64,000 bases of DNA from positions 15,882,744-15,946,743 of the forward strand of contig NC_044288.2 in assembly GCF_004027225.2 (NCBI RefSeq), given 5' to 3'. Positions 1-29,876 of the stretch are shown here, one piece after another (the first letter of the stretch is position 1; every line of letters starts with the position of its first letter). Source of the DNA: Strigops habroptila (lineage: Eukaryota > Chordata > Aves > Psittaciformes > Psittacidae). The notes beneath the pieces are model-generated. The model had not been told where the DNA came from and did no database searches. It saw only the letters and a list, made by a program, of their open reading frames with translations. The position numbers were made by a program, and so were the translations under genes.

Positions 1-2560
1 AAAAAAAGAAGGTAGATGTAGCCTAGGGATTGTCTTGCCTAGACAGCTCCTTAGGGTAGAGACTTTCTATGCCACCGTGCATGCCCAAGAGTCTGGTCAG
101 CCCAATGGAGCCCAGAGACCTCTGGAGCCCAGTAACATCAGACCACAGCACCAACAGGAAACTAAGACCCCAGACATAAAAAACCCCCCTAAGTTTTACA
201 GAGCTGCTTTTAGTACATAGACCCCAGCTTGAGAAACAAATTCTGCCCTAGACCCCAGAAGAGTCCAGGATTACCCAGGGCAGTCCTTCGTAACGCGGGA
301 CTCCTTTGTTTTCCTTTATAACGGCCAAATCCTGATCCTAGCTGTGGGGCAGCTACCACAAAACTTGTGCAGGTCCTTCCTGCTCCTGCCTGCAGAACCC
401 CCAGCAAGACATATGACGGGGCATTCTCCCATCTGCAGCTGAATGCTGCTGGACTCTACAAGCGATGCAGAGGCACACGGAGCAGACTGGAGGAGATGCT
501 ACCATCAGATCTTAATAGCCCCGAGTGTGGCTAATATTCCTCTTCTAGAGCAAAAAACTTCATAATGATTACAGAATGCATTTCTTGTGTCATCCTTCTA
601 CAAAATCTGAACTAGGTAAAGTGGTTTTTAACATCCACTTATCAAAGTGACTTAACATGTGGGAAGTCAGCCAATGGTTATATAGTGATGAAGATGCCAA
701 AAAAACCAACTGAAAGATTATATTCAGGGAGATTACAGAGAAGACCTGACTCAACTGGGTGGAAGTGGATGATTATTCTGGTCAGGAAAGCCTGTGAGTC
801 TCCCTGCAAAATCATGGAGAAAATTAAGGAAAATGCTAATACTTTAAACTTCCTTTTAACCCATTGTAGACACTGGCTGAATCCTGTACCAATAACTTTT
901 TCCAAAGGCAAATTTAGGAATCAGTGGATGAACAGTTTGGCAAAGTCCAAAAGCAAATGAACAGTCTCTGACAGTCATCAAGACAACACTAACAAGATCT
1001 TTTTTTTAGTGCTAGACGCTCACAGTGGGATATCAATTCTTTCTAACATTTACTTTATATAAAACTTATCCCTTCCAGGGTCACAATCGTGATGTCACTT
1101 GGGGGTGTCCTTCTTTTAATTAATCTGTGAAAAAATTACCTAAACATTCAGCTAATTGAATGATGCTGAAACAGTTTGCCACTCTGATTAGAAAGTCAAG
1201 GTGAGAGGAGAACTGAGAAAATCCAAGCATACAGCAAGACGGAGGACCCTGGCAGTATGTCATTATAGCATCACCCTTTTTTTAACCCCATTTTTCATCT
1301 CTTTGTAGCCCAGCGTGGCACTGGAAGAGTTAAAGAAAACAATAAAAGAACAACTGAGTGTACAGGGGAGGATTTACTGGCATTTACTTTTAATTCTATG
1401 GTCCTTTGCTCTGTGGCTTATCAGCCCTATGTCAGCCCTTTTTCCTCCTTTATATTTCATGAGGGGACCCACATGCTGGTACTGAGAGACAGAGCCCAAG
1501 TGTCTGTAAGCTTTTTGTCAGGTAAAAAGAGAAGAAAAAGGAAAGGAACAAGAGGAAAAGCAAAGCTAAGAGGCATCTATTAGATGTCACTAGGCTTTTG
1601 TATTCATGTCAATGATTCAGGATTAGAGTATTTGAAATAATCTTATTGAGAGAACTCAAAAGCCCCACAGAGGGAAAGCCTGCTCGGTAGCATATGGCAG
1701 AGCAGCAGACAATATCTTATTAAGGATGTGTTAGCTAACACCATTACTTTTTATATTACATTACTGAACTATTGTGCTTCAGCCGGTTAGCGAGATGGCA
1801 TAGTTGTGGAATGCCATTTTGGACTTTTACCATGTCGTTACAAAACCAGAGAGATTTGACTGGGCATCCAGCCCCAGCCCAGTGGGGGGTGGCAGCAGCG
1901 ATGCTGCTCCCTCAACCCCCCCAGACCGCTGGGATAGGAAACCACCCTTCTCCAGCAATGGCGAAACAATGTCCCCAAGCCCACTGATGGGCATGCTGCT
2001 CTCACATCATCCAGTGCCCGCCCACCCACCCTTCCCCACCTTGCTCCCCCTCCCCCCAATTCAGGTCACCACCTTTCAGGTCTGGCTGCTCACCACTGCA
2101 GGGAAAAGCAGGGGATATAGAGGGTGGCTCCTGATATATCTCCAACAAAAAAATCCCAAACTATTGCCAAACTCAGCTTCTTGTCAGATGAAGGAAATTT
2201 AATTTTGTTATAGTGAATGCTGTTAGTCTAAAAAATCTTTCTTTGCTCTTGGACAAAAGCTTGTAATTGGAGAAATAGCTCTTTTTAAAGTTATCTTCAT
2301 CTGCCTACACCTTTCTAGGCAGCAAGAAACCAAAGACAAAACAGTACTGTTCATAGCATTTCAATGATTGCAGTGAAAGGCTCTATATCTGGGTCACCTT
2401 ACTACTGTCCAGTATATAATTTCAGCAACTTGCTATAAAGCCTTTTAATAACTCATGTCATATAATTCACATATTAACAGCACCAGAAAATTTATTTTCA
2501 CCTTTCCTATTTCCAAACACTATTTTTAAAAAGTGGGTACAAAATTATTCATTCTGCTTT

Positions 2561-2580
2561 AAAAAAAAAAAAAAAAAAAA
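2561..2580. repeat. Poly(A) run of 20
   Basis: Homopolymer in EBF1 intron 6. No retroelement body or target-site duplication is evident beside it. Confidence 0.9.
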
Positions 2581-5500
2581 CCTCTAAAATACTGTCCTTA
2601 GCAAAAAAAGTAAACATTCACTTGATACAGTAATATATTCTGATCACAAGCTACCTATGCAAAGTTGTTAATGCAACACACTGGGAACTCTGTATGGCTT
2701 TTCTGTACTTTTCCAGAACTGTTACAGAAAAAATCCCCATGATGCTACAGGGAAAGAGAAAAATTCATACCAGTATTTACCACTATTACTACAGAGACCT
2801 GCTGCTGTCTGAGGACAGCATTAAATCCATATCTAGAAAGTTATCTCTGTCATGATTTACACAGAAACCTACAGTTGTTTCTTACTCTCTTTTAACTTTA
2901 TTAGTTAGATATTGTATTAAAATTAAATACTTCCCGCAGGCAGAAGTGAATTTGAATTTAGCACAGTTTTTCTGTAGACATGGAAGATTGCTTGTAAGAA
3001 TATATTTCTGTGGCTAGAAGATGCAAACATTTGTGACGACTCACAGGAAGAAAACTACTCACATACCCCAGCTTCTGCAGAATAAGGCTTGGGTTATGTT
3101 TTTACTCAATGAATGCTGGGATAGAGCTAAGATACATTTTTCATGTTTGGAACAATTTTAGCTAATCTGCATTAAAACTGAGGATGATCTTTGCAAATAC
3201 ATTCTCCTGTGACTCTTATTCATGTGTGCATTCCTACTGTGACAGCAAATATGGAAATAAATCAGGTGTTAAGATGGGACAGGAAATTTATCCACACCAG
3301 AGACTGTGTGTGCATATATATTCATATGAGAAAAAGCCAGTATCTTTTCCCCCCAAAAAAAATCATTACTCTTGAGAAACAGAAGAACTGACACTGACCT
3401 GCATGGAGCCAAGTAGCCCACTGTGCCAAGCACATCCTCCCTGCTGCAGGACACACTTTGAAGTAGGAGTTCATATGAAGAAATCGATAAGTATGAAAAG
3501 CACATTTGAAGTTTTGTGACCAGAAACAAAGCGACAGATACCCCTGCCAGACCCTGGGCTCCTCCTGGGACCAGCCCAGCGCACTTAGAGCATCCCTGGT
3601 GCTGCAGGAGGTCACTATACAGAGGCAACCAAACTTTTTAAAGCACCTCTAACCTCAGATGCTCAAACCAGGCCATCTGAATGGAGCAGCAGAGTAATCC
3701 AGTTAGACCTGGGAGTGCTCCTCTGCACAAGCAAACCCATAGGGTCTTCAGGATGGACTTTGAGGACTTCAAGGACTTAGACAAACCTGTGCAGTCTCCT
3801 AAAGCTGTCAACCCTTGCTGACAAAGACTGAAATTTTCAGAAAGCCCAAGGGACTTACCAACTGAAAGCAGTAAGTGCAGAGCTGCTCACCACCTACTCA
3901 AGACAGATCAGAGCTATATGGGCACATAATGATCTTATGTTCTCGGGACGGCAAGTCCAGCATATCCCATGTTTGCACTCAAGTCATTTTTCTGGACTTA
4001 CAGCACAAGCGGCCGAGCCTCAGAGGGCTGTGGGTGGGCACTAAAGGTGATAGTCAAAAGCCAAAAGCAATAGAGTAGGCTGGTCTTCAGTTTCCTCATC
4101 CCCAGGATATTCAATACAAGCCTAAGTTTTTTATTCTCGATAGAAAAATCTCAATCTCGATTTTCAGACTGCGTCAGAAGAACCACTTCTCTCTGGGAAT
4201 GGGATCATCTACCTACTTAGAGACTACAGAACACCTAGCACAATGAGCCTTCTTTGCGATAGGATCCTCTGTTATATCACCATGATATTAAATAGTAACA
4301 ATCGGGCATAAGATCACAGTGAAAATAAAGCCCAAAACGCTAGCTGCAGATTCAAAAGGCATCACTGAGAGAAGCAAGTAACTATTAAAGTAGTGTGAAA
4401 TGTTTGCAGTGAAACCCAAAACCACATAAAACTTGCCTGGTTTGGGGTTTTATAACAAACTGAAAACTCAGAACAGGTTTGCTAAGAAAATCGCAAACCT
4501 CCTAAGTGAAGCTAAAACCAAATTAAGGTTTTGCATAATAGTTTTGAGATTATACAAAAATTCTTATACTTGGAGGCAGAGGGGAGAGAAATCAAACAAA
4601 CAATAAGCAGAAGCTGTTTGACCCTGACCAAGTTCACTCAATGCCGAGAGCAAAATAAATGAATTTTGAAGCAGCAGAGATACGTGCCAACCCCGTAGGC
4701 TGAAACGAAGAGATTTTTGCAAGAATCCTTGCAAAGTTACCCCCAGCTCTAGTGATTTCATCACCAGAAAGACAACTGGCACCACATGCATGAGGAGCGC
4801 TGGTAGAGGGGTAAGCATTTATGTCTGAAACTCTGTGTGAGAGTCATCTAGTGATCAGAGTCTCCCATTTATCTCACAACAGCTCAAAATGCCTTCGGCT
4901 GCCGAAGTCATGTGGGAAATGTTTCGGGTAATGCTTCTCAGCTGCATCAATCACAACTAAATCCTCAAGGATGTGTGTTTCAGTCCCTCCCCTCTCAGAA
5001 ATGTGTGGGTTCAGAGGCTCCGGGAGCTCGCGTGAAACGCTCAAGGCCAACTTCTGGCTGTCTGAACGCCCTGTTTAGAGGCCCTGAGACAGCATGAGAG
5101 ATGTATCTGTGCAGTGCTGGGGGTAGTCTTCTGTCACTCAGTTTCTGCTCCCTGGACTGCCTCCCTGGTGGGATCAATAACTCCCATCTGGTCTGGAAGG
5201 GGTGGGTACTTTCCAGTACAAGACTCAAGAGAAGGGCTGAATATTCAGGCCCAGGAGTATTTCTCACCTATGTCTTCAGATCTATTAAAGCATGTCATGC
5301 CTGCCCTCCTACATGTAAAACCCACCCACCCACCCAGGACAGGTGGGACCAGCGACAGATGGGACTCACAGCCTCCTGCAGCCCAGTCCCCAGCATGGGC
5401 AAGGGAGGAACAGGCCACCAGCACAGAAACCTTCCCCTGACCCCACACAGCAAGGTTCAGGTACCACATATGGTCAGGGCAACCAAGGATATGACCAGAA

Positions 5501-6984
5501 CATGGCAGGAACTGGGTCTCCTGCAGAGGGACCACTGCCATAGCGGCTGGCATCTTCTGCCACTTTGCTGTGACACCAGTGCTATGACGAGGCACATATC
5601 CCTGTAGTCTGGCTGAGGATCAGCTGCGGCACTGATCCCATCCCCTGCAGCAAAGCAATCCTCAGCAGCTCCCTCCCAAGCAAAACCCACCTCGTCCTGT
5701 CGCCAGCACCTCTCCTGAAGCTGGCCAGCTCTGCCAGCCCGCCTGCATCTCCATCACCCTCCCTCCAGGCATGGAAAGCTGCTGCAAAATGCATTAATAG
5801 CCACATCTGTCTAACAAGCATATTTGTGGGGGGGATGCAGTGAGTGTGATACAGTCCTTTTTCCACCTGCCTGGTATTTAGGACGAAAAGATGATCAGGC
5901 CTGTAAAATACAATCCACTAGTGATGACTTGTAAAGCGGTAAAACGGAGACATTGAAAGTCATTCGTGCTTCTTTTCATGTCATTGCACAGTGAAATCCT
6001 ACCCACAAACATAAAGTTTTTCAGGTTAAAGGGTGAAAGATTTCAAAAACATATGCAGGTAAGTTGGCTCCCTTCACAGCCACGGCAGCTGGGTGTAGAT
6101 GACCGAGAGCCCAGCCAAGCACCCCGTACAGCAGATGCCAGAAGCACACAGGCCTTTCAAACACTGATAGCAGGTCATGCATTAAAATGTACCTTGGTGT
6201 CATCTGATAATAAAACATAGAATATATTACAGCCTCCAATCCATGAGTCCCCACCTGTGCTCCATGGACAAGAGCTCTGATAGCACTGGAAATGCATAAA
6301 CCACCTTTTCAAAGCCAGAAGGAGCCTCAATGCTCAGAAATTGCATCCCAAACAGCACGTGAAGAACTTCAGTATACTGCCAGGCAAGGGTCAGAAGAGA
6401 CCCTGGTTATCCCCATGCTCACCTGTCACCTAAGGGCACACAGTCTCACCTGGGGGAGCTTCAGCACAAAGCCTGTTAACTTACACCACAACTAAAGTTT
6501 GTCTATCCAAAAGATAGACAGAGGCGAGATTTCTCAAGTAGGTCTCATCTGTCTTGGTAAATCTCAGCAAAGCTAATTTCAGGTCACTGCCATCAGCCTG
6601 CTCAAGGAGCAGCAAAATTTGGGATGAACCAGCAGTTGCCAAATGGGCTGTTTTCAGCCCTTTTTCCATGAAAAGTCACAAGCTGGAGGTATATATATAG
6701 ATACAGATCCTAAATGCCGAGATTTTCTGCCGCTATATTTGGGATTGCAGTGGTTATTCCTATTTTATCAGTCACTAGGACTCCTGTTTACTGGATGCAG
6801 CCATAAAAGGTAAAGAAGCCCCAGCAGGCACGGGTAACACCATTAAATATCAGTCCTGCACTGGTAAATTGGGTTTAAAAGTTTGGAACAGAATGCCTAG
6901 AGAGGAGCCTCTTTCCTGAACCAAGGAATAATATAAAGCCCCACTTTCTCCCCTATGTGACTTTTGTCATTATCATCTTTTCCG

Positions 6985-7125
6985 ATTCTTACAAAGTAAA
7001 CCTAATTAGGAAGCTCTCTCATTAGTCTTCCAGAAAAATTAGCACAGCTTATGCTAATTACTCCTGTAAAATTTAATAAACTCGTTGAAATGGGAATAGT
7101 CTAATGAGGTTTTATTTATTGAACT
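6985..7125. promoter_or_regulatory. Candidate homeodomain-type motif cluster
   Basis: Within about 110 bases there is a perfect palindrome CCTAATTAGG (7001-7010), CATTAG, AAATTAGC, GCTAATTAC (7054-7062) and CTAATGAG (7101-7108). This density of TAAT cores in intron 6 of a developmental regulator suggests an enhancer, but AT-rich DNA yields such cores by chance, so this is inference only. Confidence 0.25.
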
Positions 7126-10100
7126 AAGATAACTGTAAGGAAAAAGGTTAGGACACCAGGATATCCAGAGTGGCAATAAAACTACAATTTATTCAATTTC
7201 TTCACAGGAATTTTATTGCAAACCTTTTAAATTCAAATATGAGTTACAATTTGAAAGTTAAATCAATCTAGAATTTAATTTAATAACAGGAAGTGCTCTG
7301 TGTTTTCTTTAAGCAGGATTACAATACAGCCCTGCCACTGCACTTGTAGGAGGAATTGTGCATTTGTATTGTGACAATAATATCCCTTTTAAAATGAGTT
7401 CCTGTTCATCAGATCTTCATCTCAACACATGTAACTGGATTAGTGATAAAATATACAGGCTATGCTAAGAAGATGATTCAGACACACACAGGTTTCCAAG
7501 AAACTTCCTTGAAATGACTGCTCTATAAGCATAATAGATTTATTTTGCTCTCCAGAGAAAATTTAGATCACTACATGAGTATAAATTTCTCTAGGTCCCT
7601 TTCACTGCTGTATCTGCTGATACTATAGTAGAGCAAAGTATAAAGCAATTTTATAAAGGATAAAGATATCCTGTTTCAAACAGACTTTTTTTTTTTTTTA
7701 AATCCCACATTTTGAAATGTACGATTTACTTTTCATATCTAGGATTTGAAAAAGAATACAACACATGTAACTTTGAAGTTGCCAAACAGCCTCTTTGCAA
7801 AGTTCACTAAACCACCACAAAGACAGAGTTCTCTCTATCCCAAGTTTCTCTAACCTCATCAAAGAGAATTAATCAATCCAAAATAGTATTCCAGCATGTA
7901 AGAGGAGGATAGCATTTCCATGTAAGTACATATGTCAAAAATCCCATGGATAGATTCTACATTAAACTCTATGTTAGGTCAGAGTCTGTGGATTCATAGG
8001 ATTTGATGCAAGAGTTAGATTAAATCCATAGGCAAGACTTTATCGGAGCGCAAGGCATGTGGGAGTGCTTTAGCCCAAATGGTAAATGAATTCTCTAAGC
8101 TCACATGCAAATAAAAATAGCTAAATATGGTTTTGCATATCAATTGACATAATAGTTAAAAATTGTATGCATGGAGAAGTGACAATGGAGTACAATTAAA
8201 CACATGTTCTGGCTTGTGCAGGCATTTTAACGTTAGGACAATTCTAAAGGACTTCTTTTAAGGTAAAAAGACTCCATATAGATCACTTCATCCTTTCCAA
8301 ACCAAAAGGGAGAAAAAAAATGAATAGGATAAATGTCACAAGAAACATCACTAAAGCCACTAACTGTATAAAGCACATACTTATTTGGCCTAAATTGTTT
8401 GAACTGGCCCTGGCCAAGAAAAGGTTTTAAGTACCCTACTGGGACAGATGCGAAGCGGCAACAATAGAAGCCACACTAATGCAATCCAGGTAACACAATC
8501 CTGTTTCAAAAACACGGGGAGGGCTAATTACAGTACTGCTGAGTCAAATTTCTTATACCACTGCAACCCACAGGAACAGGTCAAAATCAAATGTTATTCA
8601 AACCACAGTCATATCAACCTTCTGTATCAAAGTCACAATTTAAAACCAAGTGAAGAACTTAAAAGCTTAACCCATTCACAAGCCAAGCGTGATTCAGTGC
8701 GGGTGGTGAGGTAGGGCTTGTATTATCATCTTCAAATTATGTTTAGCTTGCCTTTTGAAAATAATCTTCAGAATTCACACCTTTTGCACCAATTTAGGTA
8801 AAGACTGAGAAATTGATCACTGCTAGGAAGCTAAATCTGTTTTTACAATGTAACTGTTTTCCTCATTTTGCAGGAAGCATGTAACAGACAGCATCTCTGG
8901 ATTTCATAATCAAAAACGATTTGCAACTAGCAGTTTTGCATACTAGATAGTTAAAATATTTCTGTAAGCCTGCCATTAGCATCTTAACATCTCACTTTCC
9001 AGTACAATGAAAAATTCATGTGAATTTTGTAGCTTTCATGTTGCTCAAAATGCCATTCTAACACCATGTTTATAGTGTTCAGCTCCGCACCATGCTTATA
9101 AAACACATCTCCATACAGATTTCACTGTGAGTTTTTCCCCCCACACACTTTCCCTGCTACTACCTAATGCTCACAGAAGATGAAAATATGCCTAGTTAAA
9201 ATAGATAGAGATACCTTCTGAGATTTAAACACTCTCAGGATCACTTATTATAGCTAATCAAAACACCTGATATAAGCTTCCAATATATGCACTTTCTTAC
9301 CAAATTCAAACAAGAACTGTAAACCTGGATGAGCACAACGCCAGGCAAGCCTCTGCCCTAACCCTGAACCATTCTCTGTGTGGGGCACCCAACACACCAA
9401 ACCCTCTTCACCTTCTTTTATAACATGGATGCCCTGGCATAGAAAATACATTAAACTCAATATAGCAAACTTTAACTCAGACCATAATGTGAGGAGAAGC
9501 ACACTATTCTATGCTCTTGCCCCTATATGTATAGGTAGTTTCCCTTCAGGCTCCCTCTATTCACAGATTAGTGCAAGGGTATTGCTTTCCACAGGCGATG
9601 ACAGACACTTTCAGTACTTCATGGCCTTTTAACTCTTCTAGAGTAATGCTGCATAATAATCTGGTTATTGCACATGGCTTTGTACAATGAGTTTAGGCAA
9701 TTAAAATGTAAAAACGACTATTTGGCTACCATTTTGCATAATTTGCAAGCACAGAAACTATGCGTGGCTCAGAACCACTAAAATAGATATATTGTACTAC
9801 AGTGATTTACGTGGTGATGTCAGATTAGTAATATGGATCTGTTTAAAAACACAGCAATTAAGACAGGCAAAAATGAATTGATCAGCTGACAATACAGTCA
9901 AAATAGTATTCCAACCACAGAAAATAAGAGGAGGAAAAAAACCTTACTTTGCAGATCTATTTTTTAACTGGTTTTATGCATAAATAAAAACCTTAAAATG
10001 TAGATGGATTGCATCCAACAGAACTACTGTAGCTAAGTGATAATGATTCAAACATTTTTCAAATAAAAGTTAAATATTTATAAGCACCCAACCACATTTC

Positions 10101-10429
10101 ATAAATCACAAACTATTATTATTTTATTCCTGAAGCTTCCCTGGCATAGCATGTGAATTGAGCCACAGAAAGTCAGAAAGAAAAATCTCTTCTTTATGCA
10201 CATGAATCAGTTACAAGAACTGGAGCCCTCCAAAGAGCAGGTCATTCCGTTACCCTCCATATGGCTCTTCCATGGCAATCGCAACTGCAAAGCACAACTA
10301 ATTCAGTATCAAAAACAAAATTTCATCCATACATACTCCTAATTCTTCCCCATTAGCAACACAGGGCAGGTGTTTCATTATAATGAGTAGGGGGAGAAAA
10401 AAAATGGAAGGAAACAATAGCAGTCCTTA

Positions 10430-28912
<18,483 letters not shown>

Positions 28913-28950
28913 GAATCAGAAACAACAGCGCAAATCTTCCTTCTTTACTC

Positions 28951-28975
28951 AAAAAAAAAAAAAAAAAAAAAAAAA
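28951..28975. repeat. Poly(A) run of 25, U-run in the EBF1 5' UTR sense strand
   Basis: Twenty-five consecutive A on the plus strand, starting 39 bases upstream of the EBF1 start codon. Confidence 0.9.
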
Positions 28976-29278
28976 GTGATGAAATCGCCGGCAGGCTGTT
29001 TTACAGGGTTTTTCTCTCTTTCTCTCTTTTTCTCTCTCTGCAGCTGATCTCTGGAATCAAAGCAAGTCAGAGAAAGCGAACACAGGCACGCACATTAAGG
29101 GAAGAAAAAATCCAGAGGCAATCAGAGCCCGGTTTTGTCGCTGCTGTTCGCTGCGTGTGCAGTTTGTTTGGGTGCGTGGAGGGGCTGGCGGGGTGCTGGG
29201 GGCTGGTTGCAGCGCTCGCAAGCCGGAGGAGTACTTGAAGTCCCTTTTGTATGAAAACACCCCTCGGATGGCAGCAGG

Positions 29279-29323
29279 AAAAAAAAAAAAAAAAAAAAAA
29301 GGAAAAGAAAAAAAAAAAGAAAA
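29279..29323. repeat. A-rich run, U-rich on the EBF1 sense strand
   Basis: Twenty-two A, then GG-AAAA-G and a further A-run. It lies in the expected EBF1 5' UTR or just at its edge. Confidence 0.85.
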
Positions 29324-29418
29324 TCTCAGATGGCAGTTTAAGAAACAATAGGACGAACGGGAGCTGCGGCAGGCTCTGCTACATCAAGTGTCATTTTCCA
29401 GTGACAAGAGAGGCAAGT

Positions 29419-29490
29419 TCCCCCCCTTCCTCCCCTCTCTCTTTTTTTTCTTTTCTCCCTCTTTCTTCTCTTCTCTCCTCTCCTCTCCCA
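29419..29490. repeat. CT-rich low-complexity tract
   Basis: Pyrimidine-only for most of its length with TTCTC/TCCTC units. The sense strand of EBF1 is GA-rich here, like GAGA-type promoter tracts. Confidence 0.8.
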
Positions 29491-29747
29491 GCCGAAGCGC
29501 TCGCTCCTCTCTCCTCCCTCCTTCAGCCGCGCAGGAAGCGAGTTGCCGGAGCCGGGCGCACGCCGGGAAGGGAACGAGAGGGGCGCACCCGCGGCGGCGG
29601 CGCGGACGGACGGCCGGAGGGAGACCCTGGGGCTCCCGGTGCCCCCTCCCTCTCCCGCAGCGCCGGGCGGACTCGCCGTCTCTCCCTATGGGAGCCACTT
29701 TGACTGTCCCCGCCGCCGAACACGAGCCCCGCAGCCCCGGCGGGCGG

Positions 29748-29757
29748 GGGGCGGGGC
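29748..29757 (+). promoter_or_regulatory. Sp/KLF GC box
   Basis: GGGGCGGGGC is a full consensus GC box in the proximal EBF1 CpG island. More GC-box-like runs follow (for example around 29876-29886 and 29933-29941). Confidence 0.5.
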
Positions 29758-29777
29758 CGCCGGCGGCACGCCCCCTC

Positions 29778-29785
29778 ATTTGCAT
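29778..29785 (-). promoter_or_regulatory. Perfect octamer motif (ATGCAAAT on the minus strand)
   Basis: The plus strand reads ATTTGCAT, the exact reverse complement of the POU/Oct-factor octamer. It lies about 870 bases upstream of the EBF1 start codon, 32 bases from a CCAAT box and next to GC boxes. Oct1 and Oct2 binding is the family expectation; occupancy is inference. Confidence 0.6.
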
Positions 29786-29817
29786 CGCGTCACCGCTCCA
29801 CCCCCGCGGCGCCGCAG

Positions 29818-29822
29818 CCAAT
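29818..29822 (+). promoter_or_regulatory. CCAAT box
   Basis: CAGCCAATGGC on the plus strand is a good NF-Y-type CCAAT element in CpG-island context, lying between the octamer at 29778-29785 and an octamer-like site at 29869-29876. NF-Y works in either orientation. Confidence 0.5.
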
Positions 29823-29868
29823 GGCAGCCCGCGAAGAGCCGCCGCGGGGGCGAGGCCACTCCCCTCTC

Positions 29869-29876
29869 ATTAGCAT
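29869..29876 (-). promoter_or_regulatory. Octamer-like site, one mismatch
   Basis: ATTAGCAT differs by one base from ATTTGCAT. It is preceded by a CCCTC run, as is the perfect octamer 91 bases away, so the two look like related modules flanking the CCAAT box. Confidence 0.35.

Larger units (their letters stand above)
28913..29700 (-). other. EBF1: EBF1 5' UTR and proximal promoter transition (transcription start not fixed)
   Basis: Sequence immediately upstream of the EBF1 start codon. It contains two A-runs on the plus strand (U-runs in the sense RNA) and a long plus-strand pyrimidine block around 29419-29490 (GA-rich in the sense direction). No TATA box stands out, as expected for a CpG-island promoter. 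The 5' end of the transcript is placed only roughly between 29,100 and 29,700; this is inference from the position of the CCAAT, octamer and GC motifs just beyond it. Confidence 0.55.

Noticed and set aside
5321..5337. CCCACCCACCCACCC as a minisatellite
   Set aside because: Only about four units; too short to be notable.
29688..29700. CTCCCTATGGGAG palindrome in the EBF1 promoter as an EBF site
   Set aside because: The spacer between the CCC and GGG half-sites is three bases, whereas EBF proteins require two.
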